Below, piece by piece: positions 56,900 to 64,000 of a DNA stretch of 64,000 nt (the first letter of the stretch is position 1; every line of letters begins with the position of its first letter). The translations under genes were made by a program, and so were the position numbers. Source of the stretch: Blastobasis lacticolella (Eukaryota; Arthropoda; Insecta; Lepidoptera; Blastobasidae); the NCBI GenBank assembly GCA_905147135.1, contig LR990054.1:18327001-18391000 (forward strand), in the 5' to 3' direction. Under the pieces are notes generated by a model. That model was given only the letters and a program-made list of their open reading frames with translations, did not search any database and was not told where the DNA came from.

Positions 56900-58110
56900 T
56901 ATGTAAATGTTTAAAAAATGAGCGAATGTAGAGAGTTCGAAATTTTTTGAATCATGGCTCAAAAGAACTGGTGTAAACACATTGAAATAACGAGCTCACA
57001 ATGGTTGGGGCGAACGATTTAAAAAATTATGCGAAATCAAAATTATTTGGATTTTATTCTCAAAAGACCTGGGCAAATTTAATACAAGTAATAAACTAAT
57101 GAAGGAGCGAGCGTAGCGAGCTCGGATAATTTGTTATATTGGCTCTTAAAATCCGGATTGATTATGTGGGCAGGATGAATGTATTAAGAAATGAGCGAGC
57201 GCAGCGAGGCGAAATTTTTTGTATTTTAGATTAACCGAGCTGGAAAGAACATAATAAAAGAACTAATGAATGAGCCAGCTCAGCGAGTTTGGGATTTTTG
57301 GTATGTTAGCTCATAAAATCCAGATTCATTTCCTAAGTCTAATGGTTAGAGAGTATGATTCATGATCCAAAAGTCGGCGATTATAAATGTAGATCAGCAA
57401 TTATTAATTTACATATTTGTCACAAATTCGAATCTATAGTGTAAACCACCGCGCACGAGCCGAGCGAGTGAAGCGAACGTACCGCGGCCGCGGCTGACGA
57501 GTTCCAGAACCAATTAACAGGCGTTATTCGCTAATTAATTGATTAAAATTCTTTTGAACTTTTTGAAATTTAACGATTTGGTCAATAGTGTAATAGATAA
57601 GTAATTTAAACGTTAGTATTCCAGAAGTCAAAATTATATGATGAGCGAGCGCCCTGAGTAAAAATATAATTTGGCCTTTTAGTGGAATGGAAGCGATCTC
57701 GGAATTTATGACATTTTGGGGTTTAAAAGCTTGAGGTGATTTTTTTGTCTTAACAGCAGTGGGTGATCCTTACAATAGTAATTTAAAGGAAATCAATGAA
57801 TAAGCGAGCTCGAAATTTTTGCCATCTTGCTTCGAAAAAGTTGGCGTGATCAATAAATGAATAAACGAGTGGAGTGGGCTCGAAATTCTTGACATTTTGT
57901 ATCGTAACAAAAAAGGATGATCTATATAAAAGTGACTCAGGAAATATAATGAATGAGCGATCGCAACGAGCTCATTGAAAATAAATTGTAACCTATGAAT
58001 AAGCGAGCGAAGCGAGCTCGAAAGCTAAAACCTGAAATTTTAGGTTTTAAAAGCTAGAGTGATCAATGAATGAACGAGAAATTACTCGACATTTTGGCTT
58101 AGGTGCTGTG
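56900..58110. repeat. Degenerate satellite-like tract (AGCGAGC motif)
   Basis: The word family (T)GAATGAGCGAGCGNAGCGAGCTCG recurs at about 57098, 57190, 57268, 57460, 57640, 57790, 57850, 57955, 57995 and 58065. It is usually followed by 'aaatttttgacattttg' and a 'taaaagctggagtgatcaa' stretch. Spacing ranges from about 40 to 190 bases, so the array is old and irregular. It lies between the divergent starts of Liprin-alpha and TMEM183. Confidence 0.65.
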
Positions 58111-58509
58111 AGAATGTACGATGCTGATCGTAATTGTAGATAATAAAAAAAAAATCTGAGTAACCTACACTATCACAAACAAAGTTAAGGTAAGCAATGC
58201 ACGTCAAATACAGTCATCAAACAAAAGTATCTAGGGATCAAGCAAGATCATTATAAAAAATCTGGATATTTGGATGTTATGGACCAAGGGTCCAACAGTT
58301 GATCTTCGGAAGTTGTATATATGCCGTGGAAATTGGCACACTTCGCTGGTGCGATGTAGAACGGTCAGCGCCATCTATGTGCGGATGCTTGCCAACCTCG
58401 TGTTCGTATACCTACTCGTAATGTGAGCATTTTTGAATTTTCCTATTGGAGCGATAGATGTCGCTACACTTTATTATTAGATTATTAGATAGATGTCGCT
58501 ACACAGCAA
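58111..58509. other. Non-coding, nothing recognised
   Basis: A 'agatgtcgctacac' word is repeated at 58457 and 58492, a small local duplication. No gene is seen. Confidence 0.35.
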
Positions 58510-58615
58510 AAAGGCAAATGCCCCTCCACTGCCAAAGCCACGGTTCCCCAAATCCCAACCCCATGGTGCACTGGAGACCTTAGCTTCGTTCATAGAAAAA
58601 GAAATTGTAAAATAT
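58510..58615 (-). mobile_element. LINE 3'-end fragment, family B
   Basis: 'ggcaaatgcccctccactgc', 'caaagccacggttcccc' and 'atggtgcactggagacctta' are the antisense of the 30990-31060 part of family B. Confidence 0.6.
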
Positions 58616-59584
58616 TAGTACACTAGTAATTTATACCTACTCGTAACAATTACTTAATCTTTGATTCATATTTGTGCCATGGACCTATTATTTAGATATG
58701 CGCTCAGCTGTCAAAGCTACTTTTTAGTCTTTGTTTCACTTGCTTTGTAAAGTGAGGCAAAGAAGTACAGCTCATACAGCCACTTCTTGAGTAGTGATTT
58801 TAATTTTGTACAACTTTTTTTCCGGACTTTTTTGTGTTTTACAGTTCAGCACCGGTTTTAACCTATTCCTTTCTGAAAAAAAAACAACAAAAGAAAATAG
58901 TTTCATTCAGCGAAATGATAATTTTGAGGTATGAAGCATTATTATTTATTTACAGCAATATCAATATGTCGAAGCGAAAATGGACACGGAAAAGTCGGCT
59001 AAATTTGCAAATGAATGTCTGACGACCATTCACTTTATCCCGGTTTCATTTTCTCGCATGTTACTAGGGACCACTGGATAGAGTAAACAGTGTTCTGCGC
59101 ACCAGCGTAAAAAAATGCCAAACAAAAAGACCAATTTAAAAAAAAAGAAATTACCCTACCAGTATTAAACGGTTTTTTTGTAAAACCGCTTTTTAAAGGT
59201 TTTTTGTAAAGGTCCTGTTACATCACTACATAACGTCAACCACCTACAGACCAGCGTTGCCAGATCATACCTTTTGTTACGATTTACGTACTATTTTGCT
59301 GACTGTCGTACTTTTGGCGTACTTTGCTCTGCATCGTACTATTTAGTACGTTTTTACAAAATGCTAAATTTAGGTGAAAGGGGCTGGTCACTTTGCCTTT
59401 CCTGTCCGCAAAATAATGGAAGGAAGGGTTGATTTTTAGGTGTTTTTGCTCACTGGCACTGAGTAAATAAGGTCTCGACTTGTCAAAATAACGCCGTTTC
59501 ATTGGCTACAACCCCCTCCCCCCACGAGGCCGATAAAATAAAAGAGAAGATAAACCGTACCTTATTAGCCATTTTCATACTATT
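58616..59584. other. AT-rich, nothing recognised
   Basis: Short frames only. A 'gtactatt...gtactttt' word cluster near 59285-59360 is low-complexity. Confidence 0.35.
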
Positions 59585-60060
59585 TTATGAAATGAATGAA
59601 ATGAAAGATATTTATTGATTAACAAGGACACCACATTACAACAATCACATAATATAAAATAAACAATTATCATACAAATAAAAAACATATGTACCAAATT
59701 ACAAAATTAATATATCGATTCGGAATTGCTGTGCTGTGGCACACCTTGTCAACAAAAGGACCTCACTCAGCATGAGCCACGGCCGGAGCCGAGGCGCTGA
59801 TCTTCCGTGAGTCCCGCGGAGTGAGGTATAGAACTTTGCGGTCTAAAAATTTAAATACATACAAAACAAATACACTACATAAATCTAAATACCATCTATA
59901 CCTGTAAATTACATATATACTATACCTACAGCTTGTTACATAAATATTTTATATAATAAACATATTGTGTGTAGTCCTGCGTGATGCGTCGGCGCCGGGG
60001 CGGCGGGGCGAGGGGCGCAAGCACCTAGGTCCCAGTCATCCGGCCCTTAGTTTTGACCTG
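59585..60060 (-). mobile_element. Possible LINE 3' end (antisense)
   Basis: Starts with (AATG)n and 'gatatttattgattaacaag', then 'gctgtgctgtggcacacctt', 'cgctgatcttccgtgagtcc' and a GC-rich end at 59990-60050. The layout (A-rich tail in antisense, then a GC-richer body) fits a LINE 3' region; the clade is unknown. Confidence 0.35.
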
Positions 60061-60472
60061 CCACTAGTCAGTGTTTTGCTGCCATTTTAGGAGCCCGGAC
60101 GTACTTTTATGGAAACTATTGCTGGTAACACTGCTACAGACAGACCTATAGTAATCTGTGGTCTGTGAGACAGACACTGTCAAAATCTCCACCACCAACA
60201 GTTAGAAGTTTGTTTTGATGTGGTTTTGATTTTGTAATTTTTTTGTAATAGGACTTATTTATTGCATAGTGCTGAAAAGGACATCATTATACTTTTGCTA
60301 ATGGCTTATCTTGTTTGTTATCATAGTTCTGTTGTACATCTTATTACACATTATGTCTAGCCAACGTTTGAAGGAACGGACAACAGCATATTTTAAACAA
60401 GTACAACCCCATAAGTTATAACTTTAATTACTCTTATGAAACATAGAAGACCAACGATGCTAATTTTAAATA
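60061..60472 (+). promoter_or_regulatory. TMEM183 5' flank with a possible uORF
   Basis: The proximal flank is AT-rich without a CpG island. An upstream ATG at 60353 opens a 22-codon frame ending at 60421, 51 bases before the main start; if it lies in the 5' UTR it would be a short uORF. The transcription start cannot be fixed. Confidence 0.35.
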
Positions 60473-60533
60473 ATGCCGCGTAAGAAAAAAAGGCACCACA
60501 ACAAGCAACCTGCTTCTAAGGAACAACAACGGG
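60473..60533 (+). CDS. TMEM183: TMEM183 homologue, exon 1
   Basis: The first exon encodes MPRKKKRHHNKQPASKEQQR plus one base, a basic N-terminus like the MPKRGKR start of vertebrate TMEM183. It ends in a GTACAAG donor after 60533. The split codon G/AT (Asp21) joins it in frame to exon 2 at 60791, which fixes both splice sites. Confidence 0.85.
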
Positions 60534-60608
60534 GTACAAGTATTAGTTTCTCAAAGTAGGAACTTAAATTTTTGTTTTCTGATGTCCCTTTTATGCGTAC
60601 TTAGATTA

Positions 60609-60730
60609 TAATGGCCCACTATTAGATTTGAGCGTCACCCACACCAGTGTTTTTGCCATAATTTCCACTTGAGTTGGAGATAGCAGTATTGAAAACCTAT
60701 GCTATAATGCTACCTACAATGCTGTTGCAA
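60609..60730 (-). mobile_element. Family A remnant in TMEM183 intron 1
   Basis: 'atggcccactattagatttg', 'gccataatttccacttgag' and 'ttggagatagcagtattga' follow the antisense family A order in a strongly decayed form. Confidence 0.45.
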
Positions 60731-60790
60731 TTTTTTTGACATTTTAGGTTATTCAGTTCAAACTTAAATGTTTCTTATTCCTTTTAACAG

Positions 60791-61458
60791 ATACAAATCC
60801 TGACTTCACTCTTCAAGACAGTGCCGATGCACTCAAGCCTGTATATAAATTAAAAAAAGCCAACTTAATAGATGTGACTGCAGAAATTTCATTGATCCAT
60901 GAAACCAGTATTGGCAGTGTGGAAGATGAAGTTATTAGTAACACTTTGACAAAAATGGAAGACATTGTTGACATTATTCCTGAAAAAGTTTATCCTGAAA
61001 TTATCTGGTATTTGATATCTGAACATATACAGCCTGAAGATGTCGGCAGGTTTGCTGGAATCAACAGGACCACATATGCCATAACAAAAAGAATGTCTTT
61101 CTGGAAAAGTTTGTATGTTAGATATTCAGAAAATAATTATAAACTACCTAGACATTTGCATATTGAAAATGATTGTAAACCATATGGCTTACGTCTAAGG
61201 GTTATAAGAGGTTTATACTATACATATAATGTGTTTGTTAAGAAGTTGGAAGCACAGGCCCAGCAGGACAGCAACCCGCATCTTCTAGTCAAAAGGCGGT
61301 GTGTCAATATGTGGTATTGTAAGGGAAACAATTATTGGGAAGTATTTTTTAAGTTCAAGAAAATAAATGCATTGATGGAATTAAATAGAAGAATCAAGTG
61401 TGCAGAGGAAGTTGAAAATGTTGATGCCAATCCAGAAGAGGGTATACGGGTGCTACAG
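60791..61458 (+). CDS. TMEM183: TMEM183 homologue, exon 2 (F-box-like region)
   Basis: The predicted whole protein has 337 residues (human TMEM183A about 376). Exon 2 gives residues 21-243. An F-box-like segment at about 84-131 reads PEKVYPEIIWYLISEHIQPE, DVGRFAGINRTTYAITK and FWKSLYVRY, lining up with the YPMDIWLLLASYIRPEDI..F..ICK..W.VT...FW..LYRR region of the vertebrate protein. Downstream come LRLRVIRGLYYTYNVFVKKL, CVNMWYCKGN, WEVFFKFKK and DANPEEGIRVLQ, all with clear counterparts. The acceptor is TTTTAACAG and the donor is GTGGGT. The exon is AT-rich. The biochemical role is unknown; an F-box-like segment suggests a possible ubiquitin-ligase link, but that is inference. Confidence 0.95.
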
Positions 61459-61745
61459 GTGGGTGTGATTGGGTTTTAGCCAACCACAAAATTGTTTCAA
61501 TATATCTACTTATTAAATAACTAGAGACCATGAATAATCTTGTTATGAAGGAATTTTGCAGAAACTACTATTTAGCATTCGCTTTTAGACCAATCATTTA
61601 TTTCTCTGAATTTTAATTGGCATTATTGTCATAAATTTTCAGTTAAGACACTTTAAGAATACAAACTGTTTTTGGTTCTAAAGTAGGTTTTATTCCTTCC
61701 AGGAGCCTATGTTGTACACATTACGTGATCCAGGTCTCCCTACAG
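61459..61745 (+). other. TMEM183 intron 2
   Basis: A GTGGGT donor and an acceptor at CCCTACAG (61745). A stronger-looking TTCCTTCCAG acceptor at 61702 would put exon 3 in the wrong frame, and a CAG at 61733 would add four residues; only 61745 gives the length seen in the vertebrate protein. Confidence 0.75.
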
Positions 61746-62030
61746 GTTCAGTGCGCGAGCGTGCCGCCCATGCCGGCCGTGATGGGCGCGACGCTAGTCG
61801 GGCTGTGGCAGCCGCTGTCCGAGACTCTCCGGCGGCGGCGCCTGCGACTGGCCCTGACCACGGCCAGGCACGCGGCGCGCGGTGTGCAGCCCGAGCTGGC
61901 CCTGGAGCTGGACGCGCGTCGCGTGCTCGTGCTGGACTGGTGGCACCCCGCCTACCCGCACGCGCGCCAACAAACCCCTAGAACACGCACTCAAAAAGAA
62001 CCATTCCTCCAAGAGGACTTTTTCTCGTGA
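61746..62030 (+). CDS. TMEM183: TMEM183 homologue, exon 3 (C-terminus)
   Basis: Encodes residues 244-337: VQCASVPPMPAVMGATLVG, then RRRRLRLALTTARHAARGVQ, ELALELDARRVLVLDWWHPA and a tail to TGA at 62028-62030. The MPAVMG and LDWWHPAYPH motifs match PIVMG and FDWWHPQYPF of vertebrate TMEM183 at the same spacing, which confirms the frame. Two things are odd. The exon is very GC-rich, while exon 2 is AT-rich. The segment that is a clear membrane helix in vertebrates (IFIPIVMGMIFTLF) is proline-containing and much less hydrophobic here. The tail after DWWHPAYPH runs on for about 24 residues beyond the vertebrate end. Confidence 0.93.
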   Translation, partial: VQCASVPPMPAVMGATLVGLWQPLSETLRRRRLRLALTTARHAARGVQPELALELDARRVLVLDWWHPAYPHARQQTPRTRTQKEPFLQEDFFS

Positions 62031-62746
62031 CTGCTTCTCTCATGAGAGTTGCTAAGCGTATGTGATACATTGCAAATATATATTTTTGTTAAGATTGTTC
62101 GTGGTTGTTTTATTTTCTATTTTTTCAAATTATGTCTTATTCATTTAATTATCTTCTAGGTAAGATATTCGAGCACTAGAAGGTCAACTTTGGATTCCGC
62201 GCCTCCTCTTCGCGCAAATCCTCCAGTTTATTCCAAGATATATGAGCAGGTTTCCTTACAATATTTTCTTACACCGTATAAGAGCATGTGACATACTTAC
62301 CTACATTTTCTATTTACCTAGTCCGTGTGCTATGTACACTATAGGTAGGTGTACAGTGAAAAACGTAGTTTAGACCAAAGGATAAAAGGACCTATTTGAT
62401 GCGGTAGCTGTCGTCGAGCGCTCTTACCTTCTACTTATTAAACTTTGGTTTAATTTACAAGTAGCAAAAATGTAGACATACTGCCGCTGAAATGCCTCAT
62501 GCACACCTTATCCTTCAAACCATTCACAATCCAACACCTACTTTATGCATCAGATTAAAACACAGCACGGCAAGCATATCGTTGCGTAGCAGCACAATAG
62601 GTAAGGAGCTACCTCCTAGTCAGTATCTGGCAGAAATAGCTCGGTAACCAGACTGTTACGTGCGCCTCTCGATCATGTGTCGACTAAATTCAGTAGTAAG
62701 CAAAACCAAAATTAAGCCCTTTCCTTTTCAATCGTTACTAAATTAG
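62031..62746. other. TMEM183 3' flank, non-coding
   Basis: No canonical AATAAA follows the stop within 150 bases; AATATA near 62082 is a possible variant signal. The rest has no recognised gene or repeat. Confidence 0.4.
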
Positions 62747-62843
62747 TTACTTCCTCGGTGGCTGTCTCCAACAGGCGCTCAGAGGCTCGTTCGCGGCTTC
62801 GTCGTCGTACGCCGCTCGGCCGCTCTTGTCGCTGCTGGTGTGA
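62747..62843. CDS. Candidate exon, strand undecided
   Basis: A GC-rich island of about 95 bases is open on both strands. On the plus strand, after CTCCAACAG at 62774, it reads ALRGSFAASSSYAARPLLSL to a TGA at 62841. On the minus strand, after an ATCACACCAG acceptor-like site, it reads SDKSGRAAYDDEAANEPLSA and CWRQPPRK to a TAA at 62747. The minus reading has the mixed, acidic composition of a real protein, while the plus reading has the better acceptor and an AATAAA near 62993. No family is recognised for either. Confidence 0.3.
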
Positions 62844-63094
62844 TTTTATATTCCTATACATAAACCAATTTGAAATCGTATGCCGAAGTTAATAGGATTT
62901 AATTTTATCTACGGCCGGCTCTGACTATACGAGTAGCTATCGTATAAGAGCCACGAGAGATCATTTACAAAAAAGAAAATTAAGCTTTATTGGAATAAAA
63001 ATCTTACGAACGCTACCGTACATTAACAACTAGTGTATGGGAACCACAGCATTAGCTTTCACTGTGTCGCTGTCATTACCTCTTATTTCTTAAC
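62844..63094. other. AT-rich, nothing recognised
   Basis: Contains an AATAAA at about 62993. No other feature is supported. Confidence 0.35.
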
Positions 63095-63240
63095 ACTAGA
63101 TTTGAGCCTCCTCCAAACTAGTGGAGGTTTGGTGTCTCTGGCTCGTTCAATAGGCAGGTGGGTTGGAAAGATCGATTTGAAATACACTAAGTTGAAAACG
63201 ACGCTGTCCATTTTCGGGTTTATGAAGGATCCGCCTCACG
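63095..63240 (-). mobile_element. Family A element, degenerate
   Basis: 'tagatttgagcctcctccaa', 'aggcaggtgggttggaaag' and 'acgctgtccattttcgggt' keep the family order. Confidence 0.5.
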
Positions 63241-63521
63241 TTCGGCTTCATTCCTATGTTCATCATTCCATATTCCAGTGTACCTATATTATCTAATTCC
63301 TAGTGTATATAAGCCGAGCGGCTTTTTCCCTGAACATTCAAATATATGTACCTATATTAGATTTTACCGCCCGACTGTGCCGATTCATGCCGGCTCGCTT
63401 ATTTGTATAGCACCCTAAGATATTAGTCGGCAGTCGCCTCGTGCGAAACACGTGTGGACAGATTTGATGCTCGGATATGGCTGCTATTACAAGTGGATAG
63501 GTACTTATTATCACCATTAAG
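63241..63521. other. AT-rich, nothing recognised
   Basis: No feature other than short family A-like words near 63415-63450. Confidence 0.3.
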
Positions 63522-63570
63522 AGCGTCGGCGGCCTAATGGTCAAGGGACCCAACTCGTAACCCGAGGTAA
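63522..63570 (+). mobile_element. SINE family D, tRNA-like head
   Basis: 'agcgtcggcggcctaatggt' and 'caactcgtaacccgaggt' match the A-box side of the family D head in sense orientation, without the B box and body. Confidence 0.5.
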
Positions 63571-63582
63571 TAAATATAATAA

Positions 63583-63690
63583 TCATCTTGTCGTTAATGT
63601 CCCGGTTGTGTTCTCGCGCATGAGGACCCGGGGTCCGCTTGGACCATGATCCAGAATTTGGCAGATCAAATAATTACAATGGACAGTATG
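63583..63690 (-). mobile_element. SINE family D 3'-end fragment, antisense
   Basis: 'catcttgtcgttaatgtccc', 'gttgtgttctcgcgcatgag' and 'accatgatccagaatttggc' are the antisense 3' half of family D. Confidence 0.65.
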
Positions 63691-63754
63691 TACCTACATT
63701 AGTTGCTACCACAAACCGATGCTTTTACGACCTGCACTTTCAGGGGACTTAATG

Positions 63755-63925
63755 TCTAACCATGATCCAATCTAGTAAGGTTCCAGTGACACTGGAACAA
63801 GGTCACGAAAGTCAGATGGCAGTCGCTTCACTGTAATTACCTGATCTGCCAAATCCAGGATCATGATCAAGGCGGACCTCGCCCTCGCGTGCGAGAGCAC
63901 AACCAGGACATTAACGCCAAGATGA
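63755..63925 (+). mobile_element. SINE family D, 5'-truncated sense copy
   Basis: 'aaccatgatccaatctag', 'cagatggcagtcgcttcact', 'ccaaatccaggatcatgatc' and 'aacgccaagatgaccac'. It faces the antisense fragment at 63583-63690, forming an imperfect inverted repeat. Confidence 0.7.
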
Positions 63926-64000
63926 CCACTTATTATCACCATGACTATCCACATAGACTAATACGCTACCTAAGTATTTGCAAGTCAGCTCAGCACGAAA

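Noticed and set aside
61709..61981. Plus frame starting MLYTLRDPG with R/A-rich continuation
   Set aside because: Uses the 61702 acceptor but is in the wrong frame relative to the conserved LDWWHPAYPH end; it is a shadow of exon 3.
1..64000. Bacterial or viral origin of the window
   Set aside because: No operons, ribosome-binding sites or dense coding; the spliced animal genes and lepidopteran-type repeats point to nuclear insect DNA.

Overview
This is eukaryotic nuclear DNA, almost certainly from a moth or butterfly (Lepidoptera). The reasons are the AT-rich background with short GC-rich spots, large introns, no bacterial gene packing, and a dense set of repeats of lepidopteran type: tRNA-derived SINEs, an RTE-type LINE end with a (GAT)n tail, LINE 3' ends carrying a 'beginning-TGATGG' flank, and GCGNACGAAGTCG-type fragments. 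The two gene assignments rest on protein sequences whose closest relatives I know from insects and vertebrates. I cannot name the species.

Two conserved genes are certain, and both lie near the right end. The first coding exon of Liprin-alpha is on the minus strand at 55954-56202 and ends at a clean GTGAGC donor. Its next exon is not recognisable anywhere to the left, so intron 1 probably runs through or past much of the window. A TMEM183 homologue (F-box-like membrane-protein family) is on the plus strand in three exons at 60473-60533, 60791-61458 and 61746-62030, giving a complete 337-residue protein. The two genes are divergently arranged, about 4.3 kb apart between start codons. Their products (a presynaptic active-zone scaffold and a poorly characterised F-box-like protein) are not known to work together.

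The left and middle parts (1-54000) are mostly non-coding and rich in transposable elements. The largest is an 8.5-kb LTR retrotransposon at 9147-17690 on the minus strand. It has two 1905-bp LTRs that look identical, a 4-bp target duplication, a tRNA-Lys-type primer-binding site and a purine tract, but no gag or pol; its interior holds tandem arrays, including five near-identical 83-bp units. Around it are a 257-bp SINE-like family with 10-12 bp target duplications (family A, one copy nested in another SINE), tRNA-derived SINE families C and D, fragments of at least four LINE lineages, two copies of a TIR element sharing GGGTTGCCAA ends, and a 235-bp foldback element.

Several short stretches look coding but could not be assigned: 7105-7260 (-), 27254-27622 (+), 43823-43947 (-), 51763-51936 (-), 34842-35092 (+) and 62747-62843 (either strand). 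They are listed as candidates with low to moderate confidence. The interval 56900-58110 is a degenerate satellite-like tract built on a GAGCGAGCG..AGCGAGCTCG motif.
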